Positions 13,829 through 26,620 are shown, numbered from the stretch's first letter. The stretch is 64,000 nucleotides of DNA from Augochlora pura (GCF_028453695.1 NC_135773.1:21997782-22061781), one strand, 5' to 3'. The notes: generated by a model not told the origin, from the sequence alone. A program made the numbers and translations.

Positions 13829-14273
13829 CCCCTTGACGTACCATTTTCTTTACATTAGGTCCTTGAATAAGTTCTCGTTGTTTCTCAAAAGACAGTATTA
13901 ATAGCACTCCGTGCATGGAATTTCAAATGGTGACTCATCGGCAAGAAAGTACCGTATGTTACCTTAAATTTCGTTGTATCATTGTTCACTATAGTGTCAA
14001 CCACGTGTTTGTCTAGTGGTTCCGAAGATGTCTACTTTTGTGACGAATAAAATGGTTTTGCGGGGAATTTTATTGCACTACTTTATTCAAAAGAAATCTG
14101 CATCCGAATCGCACCTAATTACTTATTGAAGGACTTAATACTTAAATGCTTGAATATTAATAACAAGAAATTAGAATTTGATTTCAACTTTAAAGAACAA
14201 AATAACATCTATACTTAATTATTTATTACTACTAATTTCCATCGCGAGTCGGACTCGTCAGAGCACGGTAAGG
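13829..14273. mobile_element. TTAA MITE of the CCCCTTGACGTAC family, degenerate
   Basis: It starts after TTAA at 13825-13828 with CCCCTTGACGTACC. The far end reads GAGTCGGACTCGTCAGAGCA then CGGTAAGG, a worn inverse of that start. The inner part (AGAATTTGATTTC then AACTT) matches the element at 55650-55892. The 13770-13828 interval carries another TTAACCCCTTGCAC end. Confidence 0.6.
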
Positions 14274-15566
14274 CAATAATATTTTTAATAATACTGCGAG
14301 GATCAATGCAGTGTTCTTAATAAATATTTTAAATATTGAATATTGAATACCATTTTTCCACTGAATCATGTTCTTTAGAAAATCTTAATGGAAGCTGATA
14401 TGGAACCGTTGAGATCAAATAAATCCCTTTGATAAAATGGAATTCATATCGAAGTAATGAAAAAATTCTAATATGCAGCGGTGAAGTTAATTAAATAGAG
14501 CGTTGCTGCTACCGTGATTGCATAAGGTTCCCTTGAACATAACCTATAATTACGGTGTACACATAATTAAGGTGACACGTTCCGTATTCTTTTCATTAAG
14601 AACACAGTGTCTTTATTAACTCGAACCGATTTCCTGGTAAAAAGGTCGTAAACACTTTCTTTTTGCGGAGTCTCGCGGTTTGTAATATTTATAATTGTTT
14701 ATTTATTTTACACTATATTTAGTAAATAGGCGCAGTCAATTTGACTTCTAATGGATAGGATTCCATTTTTATTCATAATATAAATATTCTTAACCGTGTC
14801 CCTAGTTTCTGACAATTAATTAAGATCATTACACGTTCCACTAAAAATCTATAAAATAATTATCGTGTCCACAAGAACATTAAAAACCATGTTAAACTAT
14901 GTAAATCTATGTAAAGAGAAATTTCTAAATAAAATTATAAAAGATCCTAAGCACACCCATTGACAGTTGTTATTTTTCTGCAAATACTCCGCCGTTCAAT
15001 TGTTGATTCTACTTTCGTCAATATAGTTACCCCTTCGTTTTTATAAACAAAATCATTTACAAGAAATCAGGCGTGAAATCTTGTTTTCGCGAAAACAAGG
15101 TAGAATAAATGGCGAGAAGGCAGTATAGTATAACTTCCAAGCACGAAAATCAACGCGCAGAGGACGGGAGACTAAGAAAGAGGGGATAAGGGGGGATGAA
15201 AAGGGGGTTGGAAAGGGGGTGGATGGAAGTCGGAAGTCGGAGATCAGTCGGTACGAGACCGAGCAAAGCTCGCTAGGGCAACTTGACTTCGATTTAATTG
15301 ATGTACTCTCGGTGCCTCGGAACCACCCTTCCGCTTCTCTCCCTATTTACTTCGCTCTCCCCCTCTCTCATACCCTATCCTACCTCTCTTGGGAGTTGAT
15401 GAAGAACCCGGCGAGAGGCAGCCTAGGAGTCCTCGCCGACCGTGAGTGTCTGCGTCAACCGGTAGCTTGTACGCGCGAAGAGTTAATTACGCAATTATTA
15501 CCGAAAATCGATGATCGACGTGTTTCGCGCGAAACGGCCTATCGTTCGCGCCTTTCTCGCTTTTAA

Positions 15567-15640
15567 CCCTTTCGGTACGAGCGCCGATTATATCCGGCGT
15601 CCGCGTAACACCGAAATTACCGTATCAAAAATTCCCCCCA
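15567..15640. mobile_element. TTAA-ended repeat, left end only
   Basis: It starts CCCTTTCGGTACGAGCGCCG after TTAA at 15563-15566, followed by ATTATATCCGGCGTCCGCGT. Its relation to 60190 rests on these landmarks only. Confidence 0.4.
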
Positions 15641-16521
15641 TCGGCGATCCATCGCAAAAATCGTTGTCTGCGCAAAGAAATTAATAATTCACGGCGAGCT
15701 GTTGCCGTTTCAAAGCGTGCCGAGGTAATCGAGAAACTTTTATCCCGGTGTGCACAACGCCAAGTTATTAAACAGCGAATTGTCGGCGTCAGAGGGCCGA
15801 AATTCGATAATACTCGTCAAAAGGGGATCACCGAAGGTACCAAAGGAGCAGGGTACGTCGGTTCTCGGTTCCGTGTCAAACGAACTACGTCATCGGGTCT
15901 CGTCCGCCTAAACAACGCCGTATTTATTATATCTCCGAGATCTCCCCCTTCCCCCCACCCTACACCCTTGCTCTCGATATCCTGTAATCGAAAGAATTGC
16001 GTCGGTGACGATCGGGGAACGGGGGTTCCGCTTGGATTTCGTTTCAAACAGCCACTTCCCTTTCAGAGGGAAACTCCACCGAATCTCGGTGAATTATTAA
16101 TCGGATTCGAGTGTTCCATATAAATTACTTGCCCCCCTCTCTCTCTACCGATGGGTCGCGATCGAGGCCAAGCACAGGCAGGATGCATTTGCATGCTATC
16201 GGGCTACAAAGCCTTGGTATACTTTGAGCCTTTTGAAGCGCCGCGCCGCCAGGACAATCGATCACCACCACCGCCGCCGAGTAATTGAAACGGTCGTGCA
16301 TAGTGGTCGAAATGCCCGGATCTAGATTGTCCGAAATGAAAAATCTGACTATCCCGGAATCGAAACTGTACGAAAAACCAAAAAAGCCCGTCGCGCTTGA
16401 TCCTTGCTCGTTCTCTACGAAAAACGCATTTTTGTACCGCGCAGAGGTGCTTTTGGATATAGAAATTAACTTATTGTATTATTAACACGCGTTCACCGTT
16501 TATTTATCAGAAAATCTTTAA

Positions 16522-16801
16522 CCCTTTGGCTACGGCAGACTTTGGCACAGATTGTTTTTCGTTAGACTTGCATTTCTGAGGAAGTATATTAAAATATTCA
16601 AAATATTGAACTCTATTATGATGAAGCAATGTTACTTGAAGTGAATATTAATTTTGAGCTGTTTTTATAATATTTAATAATCAAATTTAATAATAAACGG
16701 GCGAAACAGGTGAAATTTTATGTGGACGCCAATTGGCGTCTACAGTACCGGGAAGCCGACATGTGTCGGACGCCAATAGGTGCCAACAGTAGTCAAAGGG
16801 T
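16522..16801. mobile_element. TTAA-flanked MITE with internal palindromes
   Basis: TTAA lies at 16518-16521 and 16802-16805. The ends are CCCTTTGGCTACGGCAGACT on the left and TGCCAACAGTAGTCAAAGGG on the right. Near the right end are a perfect 16-bp palindrome (GACGCCAATTGGCGTC, 16725-16740) and a short one (CCGACATGTGTCGG). Confidence 0.75.
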
Positions 16802-17389
16802 TTAACTGTATAAACAATTGTTTTTATCTTCTGTTGTACGAATTTTTATTTATGTATAAATCAGAAAAAGACTTTAAGCTACTTGAAGTTTGTAAATCCA
16901 AATACTACCTGTAATAAAGAATAAAGTATGAACTATAACACTATTTTTAATTATATGAAAATTTATCCTATTATAATTCCAAAATATTCGATAATAATTT
17001 GAATGCAATAAAATCGTTTTTATCGTTCCACTTGCAAATTTTAATATGTTTATTCATCATCATCTCCTTTCAATTGAAATGCAAACAAATTGCAACGTCT
17101 AGATAACCTGGATACTAATTTAACGTTATCTCGGTTCGCGTTGTTTGTTTTATTAAGCTTCAAAATGATTTATTAACGTCGAAGTTTGTTCTCCGTAATC
17201 ACAAAATGGCCGGATATAGTGTAGCAGTTTAATTGCACGGGAGTTAGCTATAAGGCGTGGCTGTGTACGCAGCTAATTCATGCTTTGGAGATTAATTATT
17301 GAGGTGTAGTCACTGCTAGAGGTTACGTGGTATGTAGAAGGGTTGGACGACGTAATGGATGTAGTTCTTGCAAATCGTGCATCGCGATG

Positions 17390-17860
17390 CCGAGAGCAAC
17401 AATTAGATTATACATGCTGCGATATTTCATTGGAGTTTCATTGAAGTTTCATTGGAGTTTCATTAAACTTTCGATGGAGTTTCATGGTTCCCTTGGATTT
17501 CTATAACAGCTGATGGAATATGGAAGATGAATAAAATTATAATTATATTGTGACGACTACCTCCGCCATTCGCCAGCAGATGAATTTTTTTTCCGGAAAG
17601 TTGCTTCAGACCGTCCCTGTTTCTATATACACCGCGAAAACGTCGTTTTACCCTTATCTAAGGCAGAAACCGCTGGATTGCCTTACTGACGACTCCAACC
17701 AAATTCAACCAAATCTCTCTGTGTGCCACAATATGAAATCCGCCTTTCTGAGAGCAACAATTGAGAGATTCTACATGCTGCGATGTTTCATTGAAATTTT
17801 ATTGAAATTTCATTGGGTGGCCCCTTGGATTTATAGAACAGCTGATGGAATAAATCCTTA
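17390..17860. repeat. Local direct duplication flanking repeat R1
   Basis: GAGAGCAACAATTAGATTAT then ACATGCTGCGATATTTCATT begins the first copy (about 17391-17519). GAGAGCAACAATTGAGAGAT then TCTACATGCTGCGATGTTTC begins the second (about 17750-17852). Both end CCCTTGGATTT, ATAGAACAGCTGATGGAATA or nearly so. R1 lies between them. Confidence 0.7.
17549..17700 (+). repeat. Dispersed LTR/promoter-like repeat, copy R1
   Basis: It starts TTGTGACGACTACCTCCGCC and contains the family core GACCGTCCCTGTTTCTATAT then ACACCGCGAAAACGTCG, then TTACCCTTATCTAAGG and CTTACTGACGACTC. A TG start, a TATA-like box and conserved spacing suggest a solo LTR or LTR fragment; this is inference. It lies between two copies of a roughly 110-130-bp local duplication. 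Confidence 0.6.
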
Positions 17861-18473
17861 GAAAAATCGCGATCTAAACAGAATAAAAAAAAAAACCAGC
17901 GAAATAGTTCGCTTCGTAAAGGGAGATGAACAAATAACAATTAAATGAATGAAGTCCGCGTTTTGACGATTTTCAGTGCCCTGCGCAGCGTTGAAGAGTT
18001 AATATTAGTATACCTTTTACAATTACTTTTCGCATTCCGGCATCGCTTTGTTCTCTGACAAAATTTCCACGCACGGCTTATTCGACTGAGATATAATCAA
18101 CAAAGAGACGGCAACGGGACGAAACGCAGTTTAAAATTAACAAACAACAATAAAAATTTTCTTTCATTAGGGAAATTAAAGGTTTGCCCAGCATAAATAT
18201 GGCGGCGTCGCTTTTACCGCTATGGTGTTAGAACGAAATATTCTTCGAGCGAAAACAATTTAAGTTATATGTTGCAATTAAATTGAAAATAATAAAGAAT
18301 ACTTTAGATTATATAGAATTTATATATAGATTATAGATTTAGGTTATATAGAATTTATATATAGATTATAGATTTAGATTATACAGAGTAGGGTTTTGTT
18401 AACTTTTTATTACTTTCTCAGGCAAGAATATAAATAAAAAACAGTGATCTTTTATTTTTCGTTAGCAACCAGT

Positions 18474-18614
18474 AAAATTTTGCTACATAAAATTACTAAT
18501 AATGTAGTATAATTACTACTTAAAATAACGAATAAAATAGTATAAATACTACTTGAAATTACTAACAACGTAGTATAATTACTACTCAGAATTACAAATA
18601 ACGTAATATAATTA
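18474..18614. repeat. Minisatellite with TAGTATAATTACTACT unit
   Basis: Imperfect units of about 45 bp each contain GTAGTATAATTACTACT and ACTAACAACG-like spacers. A similar array lies at 21533-21738. Confidence 0.6.
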
Positions 18615-18992
18615 TTTTCAATTTTAATCGATAATCTCCGGAAAAAACACTCCACATTCAATCAACCGTATTTAAAGCGATTACTTTTCGAATTCCTGCG
18701 GGAATTGATTGCCGTCCTTATAAACCCTCCTCGTCCAAATTTATATGTAAATCAATTTCGCTTCGATTGGATATTTATTCGACGATACCGAATAAAATTT
18801 GATTGGTTGTCCCCCATTACGAACATCCGCGTAACATTTCCCCCGACTACATTCTATAGAATTCACCGTGATTGCTGTAATAATTTCCCCTTTCTTTCGC
18901 TTCGGTTCCGTTCGAGCGTTATTAGACGCCGGAAGTACGGGGCACCGTAGATTCGGTTCCAACGGGGACAACTCCTATTGAGACGTCACGTC

Positions 18993-19227
18993 GTCGTCAG
19001 CAATAGCGACGAATTGTGACGTTACATGTGCGAACTCTATTAAACAGAGGACCGGAATTTACTGGCGAAAAAACTGATTTATTCAGTCTCGTACTATTTA
19101 CACCTTTCCTTTGGAGTAAAAACACAGAAATTCAATATTACAAACTTAACGTAATTATTTAATTTTTGTAAATTTCGGGCGTCTATTCGCAGAGAAAATC
19201 GTGAATATCGACGCCGGCGTCAACGTG
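18993..19227. mobile_element. TTAA-ended repeat, right end and body
   Basis: It ends GACGCCGGCGTCAACG before TTAA (19228-19231). The body holds GTCGTCAGCAATAGCGACGA, ATTGTGACGTTACATG, CCGGAATTTACTGGCGAAAA and CTCGTACTATTTAC. The same blocks recur at 52190-52410. The left end is not clear. Confidence 0.6.
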
Positions 19228-20234
19228 TTAATGAAAAAATCTTATTCCTGTTTTATCTATTTTTCTAAGTAGTATTGACACTCGTTAGGTGTTTCGCTCT
19301 ATATTAAACTACGATTTTAATGCAAAATCTGTAATTTTCCTTAGGTTTCTATGTTAAAGAATAACCATAGATATAACAACTCCCGATCGTGGTTCGTCAG
19401 CCGCAAAGGGGAATCCGGTCGGCCGTCGCGATAACCAGTGCGGCGTGGTCCGCGCGCGCTGCGTCGTTCGCAAGGCGTCGTTGTCGTGGTGAACGACGTT
19501 GTTCGGGGTCGGTTCCGTGACCCGGCTTCCTCGTAAAAGTGTCGTCCGCGCGGGCGAACTACATCCTATTTCTCAGCGTTAGCCCGGGGGGGGGGGGGGC
19601 GGTGGCGGTATAACGCGGGACGTATGCGAGCCGTTCTCTCGGCCCGTGGATTTTCAAAATGGTCTTACCGGATGCCGGCGAAACACCGTCACGTAACCCG
19701 CCCTCGAATATTCCGCAGGGGTAGAGGTTTACGAGAGATACCGTGCGTCCTCCGCGCGCGCTTTCCGCCACCGCGCTAAAATCCTATGAGCTATGGCCGG
19801 GACCAAGGTGACGGACGACTCTGGCTGTTCTGTACGGCGACCGGCACCCGATACACGCGACCGTCGTTCCCCAGCGCGTCAGCGAAAGAATGAGAGAAAA
19901 GGGGATCCGCGGACCACACCGGCACGCGCGGATTAACCCGAAAGGATGGCCGAAACGACGGTGCTGCGGGGATATCGTCGGCGAGCGTAGTCGGACCCGA
20001 TATGCATACAGGGAAACTCCATCTAGTCGAACTTTGTCACACTGATATATCGGGGACGGGTCGCCGCCTCATTTTTCGTTGGATGATTATGCGGAGGGTC
20101 GGTCAGCCGTGCCAGAGAGAACGACGCGGTTCTATGGTAAATGATAAAGCGGGAACGAGGCTTTAATTTAATTCTAAGTGTCTTGTTGAGGAGACGATGT
20201 TCCCGGTTTGTTACAATATATAAAACAATTATAT

Positions 20235-20265
20235 CCTTTATACTATAAAAATTATAGTATAAAGG
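20235..20265. repeat. Perfect 14-bp hairpin with 3-base loop
   Basis: CCTTTATACTATAA and TTATAGTATAAAGG are perfect inverse repeats around AAA. It is AT-rich and may be chance or a worn foldback element. Confidence 0.7.
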
Positions 20266-20524
20266 AAACGAACTCACTAACCCTTCTCTGTGTTTCTTTT
20301 CCTTTACTCATTCTCATGAAATTTTTTGATAATTCTCTTCATAACGTTTATCACCTCTTTAATAGCCTCCTTTTTGTTTGTTAAATTAATTTTGTTCGTC
20401 GCAATATAATTTTATTCGCCACCTGAACAGCGCGTTAGATCTAAGATAGAATCAATTTTACGGTTTATTATTGGAACCTGTTAACAACGAACTAATAACA
20501 ATATCAAATTTAATCGTATTTTAA

Positions 20525-20676
20525 TCCTTTCGCTTCGATAGTCCAGTGTCGTCAGTCGAAGTGTCGTCAGCGAACGAAAGCTGGCGCCAGAAATATGCAC
20601 AGTGCGTGTCATTTTTGTATATGCGTTTTTCTTAGTTTGGATGACGCATATATATGCGGTTCTCGGGGCGAAAGGG
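20525..20676. mobile_element. TTAA-flanked MITE (CCTTTCGCTTCGA ends)
   Basis: TTAA lies at 20521-20524 and 20677-20680. The left end is TCCTTTCGCTTCGATAG; the right end GGTTCTCGGGGCGAAAGGG is the imperfect inverse. A second similar right end (CATTCGAAGCGAAAGGA, then TTAA at 20847-20850) follows, so two elements lie side by side. Confidence 0.62.
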
Positions 20677-20680
20677 TTAA

Positions 20681-20846
20681 TAAAACACATGTTGCTCTAA
20701 CATAGCACGCATTCTTCAGATTTTTAATAAAAGAAAAAACATATATAAACGAAGAATTAGTCATTGACCACAAGTATCATACTACTTGTATACATATCAT
20801 ACAGATGCCAAATATATATATACATATGCCATTCGAAGCGAAAGGA
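20681..20846. mobile_element. Second TTAA-ended element abutting 20525-20676
   Basis: It shares the TTAA at 20677-20680 with its neighbour and ends CCATTCGAAGCGAAAGGA next to TTAA at 20847-20850. Internal sequence is TA-rich (GCCAAATATATATATACATA). No clear left terminal repeat is present. Confidence 0.45.
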
Positions 20847-21532
20847 TTAAATCTGATAATTTTCCTCCCAAATAACCGTGCAGAGGTGCTTGGCGCGTTT
20901 CCTTTTTCGATTCGAGCAATTCCCACCGTGCACACGTGTCACTTGCTTCGAAACTAAGCGACGGCGTACAAGGCGGTGGGTGTGGCCGGGAGTTTATGAA
21001 ATTAGAAACAACAGCGGTGCACGACATTAAACCGGAAGCTACCCGCAATATCCTCTGCCGTTCTATCGAGCAGCTGTTTAGAACCGACCATTTCCGACTG
21101 TAAAAATAATATCGCTCGGACAGATTACTTCCGCGGGGCAAACCCCTCCCCTCCCCCAGTCTCCTCTGCATCCGTTCATGCAAGATGTTGTGCGGAAAAT
21201 TGTTCCCGGTCCGCGCCGATGTATTATACTATATCCCGGTGGTTTCCAGCCGATTGACTTTCGGGGACCGTTTACAATTTTAATCTCGCGCGGTCGCGAA
21301 AACTATTACGAACCGGACGGGACAACGCGATCCGATTGACAAATTGTTAGCTCTGTGCGATACAATTATTAGTTCAGATTTCTTCTTTGGATTCGTCATT
21401 CATTAAATGGCAGATGAAATTTATTCGATCATGAAGCGGCATGAGATGCTGATTGAATTTTTAATATAAATTTGAATTTTAGTAGAATTTCGTTTCAGAT
21501 TGTGTGAAACGAAAATTTGTAATCTTGATGTG

Positions 21533-21738
21533 GTAGTATAATTATTACTTTATTGGAAATACTTTAAGTGCTAGTATAATTATTACTTTATTGGTAATAA
21601 TTTAAGTGGTAGTATAATTATTACTTTATTGGTAGTATAATTACTGCTTTATTGGTAATTTTAAGTTGTATAATCATTACATCATTAGCAATTTCAAGTA
21701 GTATAATTAGTACTTTATTAGTAATTTCAAGTATTAAT
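21533..21738. repeat. Minisatellite with TAGTATAATTATTACTTTATTGG unit
   Basis: Five to six imperfect units carry AGTATAATTATTACTTTA then TTGGTAAT and TTTAAGTGG. The shared AGTATAATTA core links it to 18474-18614. Confidence 0.65.
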
Positions 21739-22075
21739 TAGACTACTTTCTAGATTACAAATTTTTGCTTCATAATGCTATTAGCATTGTTTCATCCCCT
21801 AAGAAGAGACATTCGAGTTCAAAGGGTTAATATAGTCCTCGAACGTAAGCATTGATCAGGGATACTGTATTAATAAAAGATGGCAAACGAATGTTGCAAA
21901 TGATACAGTTGTATTATTTATATATAATAAAAGTTTCAAAGTAATTAATCTCCACGGTTATAAAATAAATTGCAGAAAATCTGTCTCGAAGAGAATATGA
22001 ATCATTGACGCACAGTCAACGCGGTTGTGTATTTGCCTTACGAACATGGTATAATAAAATGCAGAATGCACTTAC

Positions 22076-22185
22076 TTGTTGTAAAGAACAATGTCCGGCA
22101 GCCATATGTGTTCCGATGGTACGTGGAGAGTGTCGACACCGCCATAGTCGTCCGGGTTCCACTTCAACTTGTAATCGTTCCATTC
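22076..22185 (-). CDS. nAChRalpha: nicotinic acetylcholine receptor alpha-type subunit, 110-bp exon (exon 4 by family convention)
   Basis: This minus-strand exon has acceptor CTGTTTACAG and donor GTAAGTGC. It is 110 bp long: 36 codons plus two bases, so the next intron splits an Asn codon. It reads [16 protein letters not shown], then VDTLH, then [15 protein letters not shown]. This is the ligand-binding-domain segment after loop D. The WLPDIVLYN block is loop A, whose Tyr lies in the acetylcholine/neonicotinoid pocket. The 110-bp length and phase match the usual insect nAChR exon 4 (family knowledge). It follows the 45-bp exon in frame after an intron of about 7.3 kb. The next conserved block (ADGNYEVT and the cys-loop) was not found at lower coordinates in this window. 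No alternative copy of this exon (a 4-prime type, known for some insect subunits) was recognised nearby. Confidence 0.96.
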
Positions 22186-25100
22186 CTGTAAACAGAACCG
22201 CGCAACAAACATAAATATTTATCCACGAACTCGCTTCCAACGAGCTACATTTTATTTTTTAATCTCTATTACTTATTTACAGAGCTTGAATTAATTTCGA
22301 CCTAATTTTATGGCAGCTTCGACTAATTTCTACACTTTTGGCAGATAATTAAATTGTAATTACATAATTTTATACCTAATGCCAAAGACTATGTTATTTC
22401 TGTTCCCATGGGATATAAGCTTAACAAAATTTTTATTGATTCTAACAACGTTATAGTTGGATGTTCATAAAAAAAGAACGACGTGAAATAAATATATAAC
22501 TTAAAGAATGAAGAAAATCTGAAACAATAGTTTTGCGAGATACTTCAATAATAATACGAGTATAATTAATAGTATAAGACAGCTATTATATTATTATGCT
22601 ATTGTATTATATTATTCTGTTATCTTATTGTTTTAGTATTATATTATATTATTATGTTATTTCATTATATTAATATTATATTGTCTTACTATATAATTAT
22701 TATATTATCCTATTTTATTATTATTGTGTCGTTATATTATTCATGTAATTAATAAGACAACTCTGTTTTTTTATACTGTCTTTCATGGCGAAACGATTTT
22801 TTATTTCTGTCGCTGATCTCTCCTTCAAAAATTGATAAATCATCGAGAAGCTGTAACTTTACAACCTGATCGTCACAAACACACCTAAATAACCTAAACG
22901 CATCGATCGCATTGAATTAGGATAACCAATAAAGAATATCAGGGATTACATCTGCGACACGACCCACCCCTAAGCCTTGAAAACCGTAGAAACGCCGCGG
23001 CTGCGGTGTGGAAGTAATTTCTAATTAGATCGCGCTAGCACGCTAAACAGTAGAAAACTCGGTTCCATGTGTACGCGTGTCTGTGCAACAGAGTTCGCCG
23101 AGATTAATTGATTTTCGATGGAACGTGAATTATTCCGGACGCAATTACCGGAGTTCGTTGCTCGGGGGTCAGATGTCCGATAAAAATTCGGCTCGCGGAC
23201 CACCCCTGCTGCTACTGCTGCTGCTGCTACGGTGTAAATCAATTACGGATACGTAAACGCGCCACGGCTTCGATTCCCAAGGCACAGAAGAGCTCAAACG
23301 GTGGATGAGAGGTACCATTGTCGCCGACATAAAAAGAGCAATAAATAATAGAAAATAAAAGGAACAATTGATCCCTCTGGTTACGCTGAATTTTTAGCTG
23401 AGATTTCACCGAGCCTTTATTTCGCGCATGTTTCGAGAACCGGGCATCGATTGTCAAAAGATCGTACCGGAAGCGATAGGTCCATCGACAGATCGGATCA
23501 CATGATTATGTTAGATAGTATCATTAGTTTATATAGATTAGTGAACAATTCCCGAGGTTGCGATATCCTTGAAATTGATAGTTATTTTGATAATGATTTG
23601 ACAATAATGAATGGTGAAAGTTTGCAATACGAGTTATTTGGATGTGTATATTTTGTTAATAATGGTGTACATAATTTGCAATAATTCTATATAGTTGCAT
23701 ATAATCGTATATAAATTATATTTGTATTCTATACAAAATAAAATAATTGTATATAAATTATATAATTGCATATGAATTGTATTTATTATTATTATCGTAT
23801 ATAAATTATATTTGTATTACATACAAAATAAAATAATTCTACATAAATTACACAATTCTATATAATTGCATATAACCTTATATAAATAATATTCGTATTA
23901 TACATAAATTAAAATAATTTCCATAGAGGACACTCAACCCTCTTAACAAAATCTTCTCGTCTAACTGCCCCGTTCGATCGAAAACCTCATCGTCGGCAAA
24001 GGGTTAACAGTATCGGCCGGTTCTCCCGAGTCTTTAAAGAATTATAGAGGAGCGAATCGTTCGGTTGGTCCCGTAAAAATTTACAGGCTCCACCCCTCCA
24101 ACAATAAACGACGTGCCGGCGTGATTCGCATTCAGATTTCCCGTCCGTCTGCCGGCCGTGAAAAAGACGTCTCCTCGATGGTTCGTTCTCGAGCCCCGAC
24201 CGCCCCTCCCCCCTCACTGTACGACATCGTAAAACTGTCGCCGATTCGCGTCGGGCAAAGAGAAAAACACGACGCCAATTTGCCGGCTATATTCTCGGTA
24301 CAGGCGCGCCTGAGGAACGAACCGCCGCCGCCGCCGCCCGTCGCGCGCTTTCGATATCGGTCTCGAAAACTCTCGACGACCGCGACTACTCGTGCTTGTC
24401 GCAGCCGAGCAACGAGTATCGATCCACGATTACCCCGTGGTGCATCGTATTCTATTCGCGCGGCCGCCGCCACTCGGAGCGCTGTTTTCTATAAGGTGAC
24501 ACGCGTGCGACCGTTCCGAGACATAATTTTTTATTTCAGTTAGAGCAGTTTCCCGTGCACAGAGTTATGTCTATCGATACTGTTTTCGATAAGCAGTGAC
24601 TACATCGATATGTTAACGATTTTTAATCGATACTTTACTCCAGTCATTTATTATTTTACTAAAACTATACTATACTTTAAGATATATACTATACTAGCTA
24701 TCATTAGCTATCAAGTAAACAAGAATTTTCGTGGAATATTGTGATTTTGATTACTGATATTTATTATTTCTATTACATTTATTATTTATTATTCACAACT
24801 GTGATACCGCCATTATAAAGTTTTACCACCCCGTTGCCACAATACATTTTACAGTTTTCCAACGTAACCATTAACTATTTTTAATATTTCAGTACTTATA
24901 AATATTCCCTGAACTATCCGAAACAAAATCCATTTTGCAGGATTATGATTAAAATACTCTCGAAAATTATTCACTTTTAACCGAGTATTACGAGAGTGCT
25001 TGTTCAACGGCACGAAAACTTCGTCACGGTTTAAGGTTATATTTGGACACTCGCCATTTTTTAATTATAAATCACGAGACCGTCCGCAAGAGAATGTTTG

Positions 25101-25264
25101 CTTTTTCGTCAGGATTCCACGATTTTTCAGAGATTTTCCATGATGCGACAGCAAATTTTTCCAACAAATATTGGACAGCATTCACTATGCTACGAATTAT
25201 TAAAGTATAAAAAGTGGATAATCGAATGTGTCTGTTAATTTAATAATGTTTTGTAATCTAATAC

Positions 25265-25465
25265 TACTGATTTATATATTTGTAGATTATATATTTATAA
25301 ATATATTCATGGATCATATATTTCATAAATATATTTATACATTATATATTTTATAAATATATTTACAGGTTATATATATTAAAAATACATTTTATAGATT
25401 ACATATTTCATAAATACATTTATAGATTATATATTTCATAAATATATTGAATATATTAAACACAA
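25265..25465. repeat. AT-rich minisatellite (ATTTCATAAATATATTTATAG unit)
   Basis: Units of about 36 bp read ATATATTTCATAAATATATT and TATAGATTAT with small variants. Confidence 0.6.
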
Positions 25466-26081
25466 ACATATTTCATAAACACGTAATCCACTATTTTAAA
25501 ATTTAATATCTTATAATCCTTTCGTTGCCTTAATAATATCATAGCTAGTATCAAGACGAATTCAACGACCCACTATAACTAAACCTTAAACTCCAAGACG
25601 ATCCTAAAATAATTTCGCTGACAGAAAGCATAATTCCAGGATCATTGCGGCGTTCGGCATCGCGCGAAATTAAATATAATCAGGATGCCGCGGGTTCACC
25701 GTCGCGCGAATATAAAGCGAAAATCGATGCCGGGCATCGTCGCCGGTACGCGGCGAACCCTTTTAACCGGCGCGCGCGTTCGCTTAGCGTATCCTCGCTG
25801 GCACAGACTCTCGGAGCTGTCACGTTATCGGAAAGCTATCGGCCACGAAGACTCCGGGATTTCGAGCGTGGCGGCCGAAATTGCGCTCGATTTAGGGGCT
25901 CGCCGAAAATTCTACCGCGTAACCTTTCCTGCGCCGCGGATATCTGGAAATTTACGTATTTCCTTCTTCTGCCGCGGTCTGCCGCGCCCGCTCATCCTCG
26001 CGCTGATTCCCGGCGACGAGTCTGCCGCAACCGGCGCGCGAAAGATACGCGCCCCGAATCTCGGAGAGGAAATTCGCAGCC

Positions 26082-26109
26082 GTCGTCGACGACGACGACG
26101 ACGACGACG
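26082..26109. repeat. (GAC)n trinucleotide tract
   Basis: CGTCGTCGACGACGACGACG and further GAC units. A second (GAC)n lies at 56683-56703. Confidence 0.85.
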
Positions 26110-26447
26110 TTCGGGCACGTCGAAGATTGCCGGCTTATTTCGCTGTCAGAAAACGTCAGCCGCAAGACGGAGCTCGATAGAAGGCGAGTGCTAACTTGAG
26201 GGAACGTGTCGCGCGACGCTCGCTACCAATCTGATTTGTACCGCGACGATGCCTACCGTCTTGCGGTGTTTTCTGCCGGCATATGGCGACGATTGGGTGC
26301 GAACTATTTCGATCGTGTTACGATCTTGCTTTTGCAAGCTGTCGAGAGCAGACCGCGGATCTTTAGGCAAAATATTGGAGGATCTTTTCTGAAGGTAAAA
26401 GGTATAATAGTCGCGAGTCGCAACGTACAGGATGAGAATAGTATGGA

Positions 26448-26620
26448 TATTTCGTATTATTTTATATTTTATATTATTTTATATTTTATGTGTATATTTC
26501 ATATTATTTTAAATTTTTTGTGTATATTTTACATTATTTTATATTTTTTGTGTATATTTTATATTATTTTGTATTTTACGTGTACATTTTATATTATTTT
26601 CTATTTTGTATGCGTATTTT
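26448..26620 (+). repeat. 30-bp minisatellite, five copies
   Basis: The unit TTTTGTGTATATTTTATATT then ATTTTATA repeats with a strict 30-bp period. Because 30 is a multiple of three, a reading frame stays open through it as a ten-residue hydrophobic repeat (FYIILYFLCI). I do not regard that as a gene. Confidence 0.75.

Larger units (their letters stand above)
1..22075 (-). other. Downstream nAChR intron and possibly flanking DNA, no exon recognised
   Basis: The donor at 22075 opens an intron that runs to lower coordinates. I searched by eye for the expected next blocks (ADGNYEVT, YFPFDEQ, the vicinal-Cys loop) and found none, so the intron may cover all 22 kb; this is inference. Contents are AT-rich repeats at 104-258, 2107-2500 and 6290-6480, GC-rich islands at about 2.7-4.5, 6.5-7.6, 8.5-9.35, 11.0-12.1, 12.95-13.5 and 19.4-20.0 kb, many TTAA-ended MITEs, and two 80-bp hairpin MITEs at 10.7-10.9 kb. 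No RNA gene was recognised. Confidence 0.5.

Noticed and set aside
25645..26199. Two overlapping plus-strand frames of 184 and 169 codons
   Set aside because: Both are open in the same CpG-rich island, Arg/Ser-rich, and run through a (GAC)n tract; no domain seen.
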